Part shown: positions 17,070-24,547 of the stretch, piece after piece | How the letters are laid out: the number at the start of each line of letters is the position of its first letter | Numbering within the stretch: position 1 is the first letter of the stretch | Source: Devosia sp. | GTDB taxonomy: Bacteria; Pseudomonadota; Alphaproteobacteria; Rhizobiales; Devosiaceae | NCBI RefSeq assembly: GCF_017744655.1 | Contig: NZ_JAGIAW010000006.1 | Coordinates: forward strand, 62,001 to 126,000 | DNA: 64,000 bases | Reading direction: 5' to 3' | Notes under the pieces: generated by a model | Seen by the model: the letters and a program-made list of their open reading frames with translations, nothing else | What the model was told of the DNA's origin: nothing | The model's database searches: none | Translations under genes and position numbers: made by a program

Positions 17070-17699
17070 TTAACTCTGGCGAACTGCCTTGCGGAGCGAG
17101 CCCCAAGAATTGCCAACCATGTCCGGCCTTGAACGGCCGGATTTGCCGGCACTGATAGCCTTGGCGTGTTCGGATGTTAGTTGGCGTCCTTTAAGGGCCG
17201 CACTTATTGCCCGTTTATGTTCGTCAGATAGCGGCCCCGTCTTGCGACCTGTCACCGCCAACCTGCGCTTTTCGATAGCCTCTGGCGACTTGGCGCGCCC
17301 CTTGTGCGCTTCGGACATCCGAGCCCGCGTTTCATCCGATGCCTTCAAGCCGGTCTTAAGAGCTCGCATTTTCGCGCTAAATTCGGGACCATGTCTCACC
17401 CCGAGCGGAGAACCCGCGATCCGGGAGACATTGTACTCTGGCCGCTCGGAGTCGATTGCCACCTGCTCCATCAAAATCAAGTCTTCACGGGAGCATTCCG
17501 TCCTGACGCGAAATGCGAATGCATCCGGACCATATTTCTCCCAAGCACGCTGCATAGCTTGGGAATGGTGTGTGCCCTTGTTCAGATCGTGCCGATGGCA
17601 CCGCCATCTAGCCGCCATATTGACCGCGCTGCCGATATAACGTTTGCCGTTGATGACGTTGACGATTTCGTAGATTCCGCTCACCTTCTGAGCAGCCAT
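17070..17699 (-). CDS. GIY-YIG endonuclease with NUMOD3 repeats
   Basis: About 209 residues from the ATG at 17699 (GAGG upstream; an ATG at 17711 is the alternative). The N-terminal GIY-YIG nuclease domain shows GIYEIVNVINGKRYIGSAV and the conserved Arg in MAARWRCHR. C-terminal residues 100-200 hold three or four NUMOD3-type repeats (SAKMRALKTGL, RARMSEAHKGR, KRAISAALKGR), which bind DNA in homing endonucleases. It sits free-standing between large terminase and protease, a known insertion place for homing genes. Likely a selfish element rather than a phage function. Confidence 0.88.
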   Translation of the reverse strand: MAAQKVSGIYEIVNVINGKRYIGSAVNMAARWRCHRHDLNKGTHHSQAMQRAWEKYGPDAFAFRVRTECSREDLILMEQVAIDSERPEYNVSRIAGSPLGVRHGPEFSAKMRALKTGLKASDETRARMSEAHKGRAKSPEAIEKRRLAVTGRKTGPLSDEHKRAISAALKGRQLTSEHAKAISAGKSGRSRPDMVGNSWGSLRKAVRQS

Positions 17700-17842
17700 T
17701 TCGAACCTCATCCGTTCGTTTTGGTCAGGGCTGATGAGGTGTTACCAGCACCAAATCAGCCCGCCTTTTATGCCACAAATTCCGCGCTCGGACCAAGGAG
17801 GCTATAGGCTCGGGTCAGGGTCATGGGGGTGTCCCTTCCGGG

Positions 17843-19525
17843 TCAGATAATGATCATCTGGTATTCAGGGGCACCTTTGGCCTCTGGGTTTCGAACCATC
17901 ACGGTCACGGCGTTGAACAGGGCCATCATGGGATCAATCTTTGCGTCACCAGCGGTTTGCTTGGTGGCTCTGATCGCTGTGGCTGTTGCCTCGATCTTCA
18001 GGTTGGTCACGCACCACGCCATCATCGGCGAGATGGCGTGCTTAAAAGTGCCGTTCGCCAGCCGACGCTCAGTGGTCTTAATGGCATTCATCATCATGAT
18101 GCCTTGCGGCGCCGCGACGATAAGACCAGCCTCTTGAGTGATACCGATTTCGTCGAGAGCCTCGACCATTTCGCCAAGGCCGGCGGCGTCCGCCGCCACA
18201 CATGCCAGTAGCCCGCGGTCTTTCACGTCGCGGATGATTTCAACAATCGCCGAAATATCCTCGAGCTCATCGCTGACGATTGTCAGCTCACCAGCCTTTT
18301 TGAAGTCCAGGAGCCGTGGCGCGATGCTCTTTCGGCGCTCCAAAACGCCGATGTGCGCCCAAGCATGGGTCCAGGAAATCCACTCTTTGGTGACCTTGTG
18401 CCGACCGACCAGCGTCAGTCCGTACAAGTCATCGAGACCACCACCATCGAGGCCGGGAACAACCACCTCGCACATGTCCAAGAAGGCACCAAGATCATCC
18501 AAGGTGCAGCCGATTTCGGCAGTGTCGCCCTTCTTCCAGTAGTCAGCACCTGGCCAACGGTTCGCCCGCAGGTTCATGCCGATTTCGACATTCAGATGCT
18601 TCGCGAGAAACACGCGCCGAGCATCGGGGTCAGCAGCCTTCTTCAGTTCGTCTTCGAGCCACTCTTGGTCGACCGACCGCCCCATGTTCGGGTTGGTGAC
18701 GAAAAAGTTTTCCGGCTCCAGGTAGCCCTCGGAGGCCAACATCTTCGGCGGAAACTCGTACAAGAGCCCGAAGCTCTTCTTGTCCTCGATCTTGCCGTCG
18801 CGAACGTCGCGATAATAGTCCAGCTTCGCCTTAAACACACCCGCCGGTGGTTCGTCACTCTGCGTCGATAGGTAGATAACGAAACCCTCAGGTCGTGAGA
18901 CAAGGCCGCCAGTCGCCTCGCGGAGCATCGCATCAGCATGGGGCCGCTTGCCAAACACCCAGAGCTCGTCAACGAGCACCCTGCCCGCCTTCTTGCCTGA
19001 AACCGTGTCAGTATCGGCAGCCACCACCTTCAGCGCGGCCTTGTTGACCCTGTGCGTGATCGTCCGCAGGTGATCTTGGACATGAAGCAGCGCTTCGAGA
19101 TCCGGATCGGCGCGCACCATTGCCGCCGCCGGCTTGAAACTGTTCTGCGCGACTTCGATTGTCGGCGCCAGGATCAGGAGCTCTTCCGAGTTCCGCCAAT
19201 TCAGCAGCAATGCCGTGACCATGATGCCGGCGGCGATTGTCGATTTCGAATTCTTCTTGCTGATGAGCAGGAAGAACTCACGGATCATCTGCCGGCCCGT
19301 GTCGGCGTCGTAAGCACCGAAGATGGCGGCGACGAAATCGAAAACCCACTGCTCGCAGGCATCACCGAATGTCGGACTGCCGGCGGCATCGACGATTCGT
19401 AACTCCTTGAATATGCGAACAGCTTCCTCTGCCTCATCGGGAAATAGCGGCTTGAACGGCACCAGGCTGCGACCGGTGACAATGCGTCGTTCCCAGTCGG
19501 GCAGCGCCGTGGTCCATTCCTTCAT
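17843..19525 (-). CDS. Terminase large subunit
   Basis: A 560-residue HK97-type large terminase. The ATPase domain shows a Walker A variant (LLISKKNSKSTIAAG, about 88-102) and a Walker B/DE pair (GRVLVDELWVFG); the adenine motif region is near residue 80. The C-terminal nuclease domain carries acidic residues at VPGLDGGGLDDLYGL and in AADAAGLGEMVEALDEIG. It pumps DNA into the prohead and cuts concatemers. The start overlaps the small terminase stop (ATGA). Confidence 0.93.
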   Translation of the reverse strand: MKEWTTALPDWERRIVTGRSLVPFKPLFPDEAEEAVRIFKELRIVDAAGSPTFGDACEQWVFDFVAAIFGAYDADTGRQMIREFFLLISKKNSKSTIAAGIMVTALLLNWRNSEELLILAPTIEVAQNSFKPAAAMVRADPDLEALLHVQDHLRTITHRVNKAALKVVAADTDTVSGKKAGRVLVDELWVFGKRPHADAMLREATGGLVSRPEGFVIYLSTQSDEPPAGVFKAKLDYYRDVRDGKIEDKKSFGLLYEFPPKMLASEGYLEPENFFVTNPNMGRSVDQEWLEDELKKAADPDARRVFLAKHLNVEIGMNLRANRWPGADYWKKGDTAEIGCTLDDLGAFLDMCEVVVPGLDGGGLDDLYGLTLVGRHKVTKEWISWTHAWAHIGVLERRKSIAPRLLDFKKAGELTIVSDELEDISAIVEIIRDVKDRGLLACVAADAAGLGEMVEALDEIGITQEAGLIVAAPQGIMMMNAIKTTERRLANGTFKHAISPMMAWCVTNLKIEATATAIRATKQTAGDAKIDPMMALFNAVTVMVRNPEAKGAPEYQMIII

Positions 19526-20091
19526 TTCGTGTTGTCAGCGACCAGGCGCGGCGGCGTGCGCGTGGCGAACTTGTTGGCCGCCTGCTCAGCGTTACGCTGC
19601 GCTTCTTCCTTTTTACCGCCGGCTGGCGCCGCGGCTTCATTCAGCGTCTTCATGGTGAGCGCGATGTCCTTCATGGTCTTCGCTCTCTCGCCCAGAGATA
19701 TGGCTTTGAGTAGCGCCTGCCGGCGACGGGGATCTCCCTCCTCCTGGCAGATCATGTCCTCGAGCTCGCCAGCGTGAGTGGTGACCGATTCCAGCTCTTC
19801 CATCAGGCGGCCAGCCAGCAGCCGCCCGCGATCGGTCAGCGCCTCAGGCTTGACCGACGGAGGCGGAAGGATTTCGCCTTGCATTGGCGCGGAGCGCTGC
19901 GACTTCGCTTCTTCGAAGGGACTTTGCGCCTTCGGCTTCCGCTCCCAGCCCTGCTCTTTCGACTTCTTGTTGATGGCCGTGTGCGAGACACCGTACCACC
20001 GTGCGATCTCGCGAACTGTCATGACACCAGCACGATAGTCGCGCTCGATGCCAGCCCAGTCTATGGGCTTGTCTTCTTTGCGCTTTTTCAT
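19522..20091 (-). CDS. Terminase small subunit
   Basis: A 189-residue protein directly before large terminase. The N-terminus has a helix-turn-helix typical of small terminases (WAGIERDYRAGVMTVREIAR, then WYGVSHTAINKK). A central coiled segment (LMEELESVTTHAGELEDMI) should drive oligomer ring formation, and the Ala-rich C-terminus contacts large terminase in related systems. It recognises the packaging start site; repeats just upstream (20095-20129) are candidates. Confidence 0.85.
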   Translation of the reverse strand: MKKRKEDKPIDWAGIERDYRAGVMTVREIARWYGVSHTAINKKSKEQGWERKPKAQSPFEEAKSQRSAPMQGEILPPPSVKPEALTDRGRLLAGRLMEELESVTTHAGELEDMICQEEGDPRRRQALLKAISLGERAKTMKDIALTMKTLNEAAAPAGGKKEEAQRNAEQAANKFATRTPPRLVADNTK

Positions 20092-20094
20092 GTG

Positions 20095-20129
20095 GTTTCC
20101 AGCTTAGTTTCCAGTTGGAAACTTCCAGC
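20095..20129. repeat. GTTTCCAG direct repeats and palindrome before small terminase
   Basis: Two direct copies of GTTTCCAG (20095 and 20107). The second forms the near-perfect inverted repeat GTTTCCAGTTGGAAAC (20107-20122), followed by a related CTTCCAGC. They lie just upstream of the small terminase start codon. A packaging (cos/pac) or terminase-binding site is possible but unproven. Confidence 0.4.
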
Positions 20130-20254
20130 AGCAGCAAAATCTCTGCATGAGGGGGACGCGGGTGCAGGTCCGCCGGCGCTCTGAGGACTTTCGACGCCCC
20201 CCCTCTTGGCCTGCGGCTGGCTTGAGGCTTAGATAGTCGCAAGAAGGGGGAACG

Positions 20255-20806
20255 ATGACAGACATCAGCCAGAAGACAGATGAAGAAGCTTGGGAGGCCA
20301 TTAGGCATGAAAGCTTAGATGAACTGGCTCAGGAAATTGGCCGCATGTGCTTGTATTGGAGTGAGTTAGAAATGGAGGTTTCTCTCGCTCTCGACCAACT
20401 CTCTGCTGTTCAAGACCGCGTTGTGAGAAATGTCTTTGTTGGCGCCATCGACTTCCGGGCAAAACTTCACGCTCTTCTGCCCATCGCTTTCGACAAGCGC
20501 ATTAACGATCTGTGGTATGATAACATTGAAGCGCTGGTGAACCACATCGACAACGATCTTCGCCCGGAGCGAAACCGCATTATCCATGACAGTTGGATTG
20601 AGATGCCGGGGCGTGACGAGCCGCACCGGATGAGAATATTCGGGAAAGTGGTCAAGCCGCAGTCGAGAACTCGCGAGCTACGCTTGGCCGATTTCCGCCC
20701 ATTTATGCCGAAGGACGTCGGCCTACTGTATGTTCGCATGATACGAGCAAGGGCCAATTTGAGCCGCATGATGTTTGAGCACCAGGCTGGCTACAATCAG
20801 AAATGA
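20255..20806 (+). CDS. HEPN-like protein (RNxxxH motif), possible toxin or defence RNase
   Basis: A 183-residue all-helical protein encoded opposite to the late operon, with a GGGGGAAC ribosome-binding site. Residues 106-111 read RNRIIH, the RX4-6H ribonuclease signature of HEPN domains, within a helix following an acidic helix (NIEALVNHIDNDLRPE). The earlier helices (YWSELEMEVSLALDQL) fit HEPN packing. Base composition is visibly more A/T-rich than the packaging genes. HEPN proteins often act as RNases in abortive infection or toxin-antitoxin systems; no clear antitoxin (MNT) partner is next to it. The 3' end overlaps the convergent HNH gene by 10 bases. Confidence 0.55.
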   Translation: MTDISQKTDEEAWEAIRHESLDELAQEIGRMCLYWSELEMEVSLALDQLSAVQDRVVRNVFVGAIDFRAKLHALLPIAFDKRINDLWYDNIEALVNHIDNDLRPERNRIIHDSWIEMPGRDEPHRMRIFGKVVKPQSRTRELRLADFRPFMPKDVGLLYVRMIRARANLSRMMFEHQAGYNQK

Positions 20807-21153
20807 GGCCCCTTCTCTTCCCTCTGCGCGTCCCTGTCGTGCCATTCCTTCGACACGGCTTCGAGGTTGTTGATGTCCCAGAATAGCTGCTCGTCGCCCT
20901 GGTGCGGCACTTTGTGGTGAACCACAGCGCTGGTCGGTGCAGGCGCCTTGCCGGTGAGGATCACGCCAGTGTGCTGGCAGGTGTAGATGTCACGCTCAAG
21001 GACTGCCTGACGAAGCCTTGCCCATCTGGCCGAATGGTACCAGCCACGCACCGTTGCGTCGGGGCTGTATCTGGCGTCCCTAACCTCTCGCATTGTGGAT
21101 AGCCTCGGCGGCAACTTGCTCAGTTTCGGCTTCAAGGTCGTAAGCTTTGTCAA
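20797..21153 (-). CDS. HNH endonuclease of the packaging module
   Basis: About 118 residues. The start is probably the TTG at 21153 (GGGAG upstream, and protein MTKLTTLKPKLSKLPPRL as in relatives); a TTG at 21174 is the alternative. HNH core: RWARLRQAVLERDIYTCQHT, then VVHHKVPHQGDEQLF and NNLEAVSKEWHDRD with the final His. Such HNH proteins lie beside small terminase in HK97-like phages and work with large terminase in cutting packaged DNA. Usual for the family, though most have two Cys pairs and only one Cys is seen here. Confidence 0.8.
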   Translation of the reverse strand: MTKLTTLKPKLSKLPPRLSTMREVRDARYSPDATVRGWYHSARWARLRQAVLERDIYTCQHTGVILTGKAPAPTSAVVHHKVPHQGDEQLFWDINNLEAVSKEWHDRDAQREEKGPHF

Positions 21154-21210
21154 ACCCAGTTGACTCCCAGTCAAACGACTGACACCGTTAGTTGTTGGGG
21201 GAATTCATCT

Positions 21211-21411
21211 ATGAGAGTGCTTATATCTGCCACTTTAGCGGGCATGCTCTTTATTGCGTTTGCTGCAAACGCATCAGCTCAGCGCGACATGGACTGCTCT
21301 GACTTCCGCACACAAAGAGAAGCGCAGGAATTTTACGAGAGGCAAGGTCCTGGAGACCCTCACAGGCTTGATCGCGACAATGACGGCATTGCTTGCGAAG
21401 CCCTACCCTAA
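21211..21411 (+). CDS. Secreted Excalibur-type calcium-binding small protein
   Basis: Sixty-six residues from the ATG at 21211 (GGGGG upstream). A signal peptide (MRVLISATLAGMLFIAFAANASA) is followed by the Excalibur-like motif: CSDFRTQREAQEFYERQGP, then DRDNDGIACEALP with the DxDxDG loop and two Cys. These domains are found on secreted or surface nucleases and proteins. Alone and small, its role is unknown; a conversion gene acting in the periplasm is possible. Confidence 0.8.
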   Translation: MRVLISATLAGMLFIAFAANASAQRDMDCSDFRTQREAQEFYERQGPGDPHRLDRDNDGIACEALP

Positions 21412-21428
21412 CCGCGACCGGAGAAACC

Positions 21429-21701
21429 ATGCCAGCGTATTGCCTAAGCTATGACCTTCGTGCTCCGGGGCGAAACTACCAACCGCTTTACGATGCTTTG
21501 CGCGCCGTCAATGCTGTTCGCGCCCTTCAGTCTTTATGGTTCTTTGATGATCCTAGGCCCTCAGCGCAGGTGCGGGACGCAGTACGCCAGCTTGTGGATC
21601 AGAACGACGGCGTGTTGGTGATGCAAATTGCTAGCACCAATTGGGCATCCTTCGAGCTTCAGCCTGCCGCTGCCGAATGGCTGAAGGCTAGATTCCCGTA
21701 G
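21429..21701 (+). CDS. Cas2-like / SinR-family small protein
   Basis: A 90-residue protein, start at 21429, 18 bases after the Excalibur gene. It has the ferredoxin-like Cas2/SinR pattern: PAYCLSYDLRAPGRNYQPLY (first strand ending in Asp), an aromatic central strand (LQSLWFFDDPRPSAQVRDAV), then NDGVLVMQIAS and a C-terminal WLKARFP. Similar stand-alone Cas2-fold proteins include SinR-type and VapD-type RNases. No CRISPR repeats or Cas1 are present, so it is not an adaptation gene. Function unknown, possibly an RNase. Confidence 0.65.
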   Translation: MPAYCLSYDLRAPGRNYQPLYDALRAVNAVRALQSLWFFDDPRPSAQVRDAVRQLVDQNDGVLVMQIASTNWASFELQPAAAEWLKARFP

Positions 21702-21838
21702 CCTGATCATGCAACCTGTGCCTCGCGCAGGGTGGATGAACAGGCAGAATGCTCAACCTCGCAGCGCTAGTTTTGATACCCGACGAAGCAACCGGTAATA
21801 ACGAAATCGGTTTCCGTCCTTTCAAGGCGGAAACGATC

Positions 21839-22063
21839 ATGACCGACTACAACGTGACACCAGACGAGCTCAAAACACTGGCCCTGTTCCAATCGGACAA
21901 TGCGCCGGCCGACGTAAGTACCGAGCACCTCGCCAAGCTATTGTCGCTAGCATTGCTAATTCAGCGGGAAGGCGGCACGGAGCTCAGCGACTCTGGCCGT
22001 ACCCTCCTCGAAACCAACGGCACTTCGCACACGACACACGTTGAAGGATCGGGCAGGATCTGA
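21839..22063 (+). CDS. Small acidic protein, unknown function
   Basis: Seventy-four residues from the ATG at 21839 (AAGGCGG upstream). Predicted mostly helical: YNVTPDELKTLALFQSDN, then VSTEHLAKLLSLALLIQREG. Not assigned to a family. It follows the Cas2-like gene on the same strand after a 137-base gap and may be co-transcribed. Confidence 0.5.
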   Translation: MTDYNVTPDELKTLALFQSDNAPADVSTEHLAKLLSLALLIQREGGTELSDSGRTLLETNGTSHTTHVEGSGRI

Positions 22064-22078
22064 GCTTTGTTTCGGCTA

Positions 22079-22105
22079 GCCCGCCTGGGCTTTCGCCTGG
22101 CGGGC
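22079..22105. terminator. GC-rich hairpin after small acidic gene
   Basis: Inverted repeat GCCCGCC / GGCGGGC with a 13-base interior. No T-run follows on either strand, so it may be a weak terminator or a Rho-independent site of low efficiency. Confidence 0.35.
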
Positions 22106-22119
22106 CGCCTACGCCAGCC

Positions 22120-22416
22120 TTAATTAGGCTTGCAGTACATTCGCATCGTTGTGATCAGCCCTTGAAGCTCCCTCCGGACTTCAAGTGCCAGGTCTTGAGA
22201 CATCAAAGTTCTGATGTCCTCCTTGCCGGATCGCAGCGCCGCTAGATCGGCATCGACCAAATCCAGCGAACATTCCATTTCGATCAATGTTAGAGGGTCG
22301 CCTTCGCGAGTTCGGATCGCCTCCTCCACTTCGCGACGATAACGGACCATGTCAGGCTGCCATTCGGCAACAGCGTAGGCAAAAGAGGATCGAGAGCTAA
22401 AGTCCTGAGTTCCCAT
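22120..22416 (-). CDS. Hypothetical helical protein
   Basis: A 98-residue protein of charged helices (VRYRREVEEAIRTREGDPLT, CSLDLVDADLAALRSGKED). It is encoded on the minus strand among plus-strand accessory genes. Starts MGTQDFSSRSSFAYAV. No family recognised and no clear ribosome-binding site beyond weak A-rich sequence. Confidence 0.45.
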   Translation of the reverse strand: MGTQDFSSRSSFAYAVAEWQPDMVRYRREVEEAIRTREGDPLTLIEMECSLDLVDADLAALRSGKEDIRTLMSQDLALEVRRELQGLITTMRMYCKPN

Positions 22417-22506
22417 TTGTATTCACCAAAGCACACTTTCTCATATGTGGTTCAGTGTCGAAAAGTATCGACGTGAGAAAGATGGTTTGCCGATGCCAGC
22501 CGTCAA

Positions 22507-22791
22507 GTGCTCGAGAACCAAGATCTGCCATCGCTCGGCGACGACACCGTCCGTGGAAATGTCAGGCTCCAGTCAAGCGAGAATATGAGAATGCTATCGA
22601 TTACCTACCCCCAAGGCGTTGACCCCAAGAAAGCCTATGCGGAGGTCTCGGCCCACTGCGAGAAATTTAAGTTGGGCGAGCAGATCAGCATCTGCCGTCG
22701 TTCGCACGGTGTAGTCGTCTTGGGCTCTCGAAAGGCCCTCACGTCCATCGCAACAGCGCTAGACGGTGACTATGTCGTTACGCCAGTTTAG
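22507..22791 (+). CDS. Hypothetical protein, accessory region
   Basis: Ninety-four residues from a GTG at 22507; an ATG at 22585 could be the real start, leaving 68 residues (MRMLSITYPQGVDPKKAY onward). The shorter form has a beta-alpha-beta pattern with Cys residues (HCEKFKLGEQISICRRSHG). No family recognised. Directly precedes the DUF6236 gene on the same strand. Confidence 0.4.
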   Translation: MLENQDLPSLGDDTVRGNVRLQSSENMRMLSITYPQGVDPKKAYAEVSAHCEKFKLGEQISICRRSHGVVVLGSRKALTSIATALDGDYVVTPV

Positions 22792-22904
22792 TCATGGGCC
22801 ATCAAGAGAGGGGCATCGAGGTAAGCAAACGACGGCATCAATGATGGCCAAGCGGCTTGAGGGTGGTAAGCTTGGGCATTGGCTATCTAAGTCAGGGGAA
22901 GACT

Positions 22905-23762
22905 GTGCGTGGAATTGTAGTTTCGAAAATGATCGCGGTTACAAGGTTCGGCATGACGATGCAGTCAGAACTTGATCCGAAAAACATCCGAAACTGGGCC
23001 TTGTACTGGGACAAGATCGACCATCCTATCGGTGGTTTCGACAGGAGCTCAAATGCCGAGGAACAGTTCTTGATCTCGGCGGGCGTTATGCAGCGAACTC
23101 TAGCCAACGAGAGCTACCTAACGACCGATAAAGCGGAACCTCACAACGGTGGTATGTTCGATTCGGTATTGGATACTTTTCGTAAGCTGGAGGCTTCACA
23201 GCCCGGCATTTGGGCAATTGGGCGAACGGCGTTACCCGCAACTCCGTGGGACCACGTCGATCCACCAAGAGCGCTTGAAAATGAGGAAATGGGCAGAGGA
23301 CTGCAGATCAGACTACTTTCAGCAATTCCCGTTCCTGATGTCGACGTCCCGCTCGAGGATGTCCTGGCGTTTAAAGACCGTCGTTCCGCAGAGCTACAAG
23401 CATTGAGAGCTCATATGGACGACTTGTATTTGTCAGTGCTGGAATCGCCCGACCGACCCTTGGCCGAAAATGCTGCTGTGGCCTCCGTGGCTCAAAGCGC
23501 AAATGAAATAATGCGCGCTCAGACCGCATTCTCGTGGAAACTGATGGATCTCAGTGGCAGTTTTAATCTCGTGTCCGCTGCCGCAGGATTTGCAGCAGCT
23601 CAACAGATGGGCCTTGGCGTTTTGCCATCGTTGGCTGCTGCTTTAGCGACAGCAAGTGTGGAGATTGGACCCACTTTCGGCCTGAAAGAGCGCGGCGATA
23701 GTACCAGCGCATTTGAGTACGTGGCTCGTTTCAACAACGAGCTCTTCGCAGGGCGAACGTAG
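22905..23762 (+). CDS. DUF6236 family protein
   Basis: About 285 residues from the GTG at 22905 (AGGGGA six bases upstream); an ATG at 22857 gives a 301-residue form. The start RGIVVSKMIAVTRFG and the segment QSELDPKNIRNWALYWDKID are typical of DUF6236. That family occurs widely on mobile elements and in bacterial defence neighbourhoods; its biochemical role is unknown to me. The C-terminal third (LVSAAAGFAAAQQMGLGVLP) is hydrophobic but not a clear transmembrane span. Base composition is lower in G+C than the structural genes, suggesting separate acquisition. Confidence 0.65.
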   Translation: MRGIVVSKMIAVTRFGMTMQSELDPKNIRNWALYWDKIDHPIGGFDRSSNAEEQFLISAGVMQRTLANESYLTTDKAEPHNGGMFDSVLDTFRKLEASQPGIWAIGRTALPATPWDHVDPPRALENEEMGRGLQIRLLSAIPVPDVDVPLEDVLAFKDRRSAELQALRAHMDDLYLSVLESPDRPLAENAAVASVAQSANEIMRAQTAFSWKLMDLSGSFNLVSAAAGFAAAQQMGLGVLPSLAAALATASVEIGPTFGLKERGDSTSAFEYVARFNNELFAGRT

Positions 23763-23882
23763 CATACCTTTGGATCTCCGCCTCCTGTTCAAATCAATCC
23801 GGTGCTGGTTCAGTGAACCTGTGCATTTCTTGCACAAGTTGGGTGAACAGGCCGAGCGCCGAAGCGCCCGGCCGATAAAGGG

Positions 23883-24212
23883 TCAGACCGAGCAGCGGCC
23901 CGGATCTTCATGGCGATAGGCCAGCGAGACGGGCAAGAAGGACACCATGCTGCACAGGGCCGGAGCGGCTTCGCCCTGGTCGCCGCCAAGACTGGCCGGA
24001 TCGAGGCGAACGTCGGCAACAGCAGCCGGGCAGTCTTCGCCATCGGGAATGCCGAGGGCAGCAATGACGTCAACAGCGACGTCGGAGGGATGGGAGAGGT
24101 CGAGGACACAGATCTTGTCGGGCGGCACGTCGCTCATGGCCATGGCAACAGGCGCGAAAGCCATCATTGCCATGCCGAGGACAGCAGCACCAATGAACGC
24201 ACGAATGCGCAT
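23883..24212 (-). CDS. Small secreted protein, unknown function
   Basis: About 109 residues from the ATG at 24212 (AAAGGA upstream; an ATG at 24239 is less likely). A signal peptide (MRIRAFIGAAVLGMAMMAFA) is followed by an acidic mature part with Cys at ICVLDLSHPS, DCPAAVADV, LCSMVSF and CSV, suggesting disulfides in the periplasm. The upstream terminator separates it from the long early operon, so it needs its own promoter and could be expressed in the lysogen. Confidence 0.55.
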   Translation of the reverse strand: MRIRAFIGAAVLGMAMMAFAPVAMAMSDVPPDKICVLDLSHPSDVAVDVIAALGIPDGEDCPAAVADVRLDPASLGGDQGEAAPALCSMVSFLPVSLAYRHEDPGRCSV

Positions 24213-24244
24213 GGGCAGTCCTTTCGATTGAGGGATCATTCCAA

Positions 24245-24275
24245 CAAAAAACCCGCCGGATTTCTCGGGCGGGTG
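24245..24275 (-). terminator. Intrinsic terminator ending the minus-strand early operon
   Basis: On the minus strand ACCCGCC pairs with GGCGGGT across a loop of about ten bases and is followed by TTTTTTGTTG. This is the clearest terminator in the left part of the window and closes the operon that starts at the Cro-like gene near 34.16 kb. Confidence 0.85.
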
Positions 24276-24320
24276 TCGGTTCAGACGATAGTCTGAAAAT
24301 GGAATAATGCCTTTCTGCCG

Positions 24321-24539
24321 CTATTCGGGAGTTTCGTCAAGAGGCCTTGAACCTGACGGCAGCCGCACCCAGTTTGGCAAGACGTCAGGAACGCCGACAC
24401 AGCCAGATAGCTTCACTTGATCCGCGATCGGCTGAGGCTCGGACGCAGAGTAGATCAGGCCGATTTCTGCGAGTTTAGCCGCCCAATCTCTAGGCGCCGA
24501 ATACATATCGACGAACATTATTGGCTCGGATTTTGACAT
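24321..24539 (-). CDS. Small protein at end of early operon, unknown function
   Basis: Seventy-two residues from the ATG at 24539, nine bases after the previous stop; the longer frame to 24626 overlaps the upstream gene heavily and is rejected. Sequence starts MSKSEPIMFVDMYSAPRDWA. Last gene before the terminator. No family recognised. Confidence 0.5.
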   Translation of the reverse strand: MSKSEPIMFVDMYSAPRDWAAKLAEIGLIYSASEPQPIADQVKLSGCVGVPDVLPNWVRLPSGSRPLDETPE

Positions 24540-24547
24540 GTCGATCT

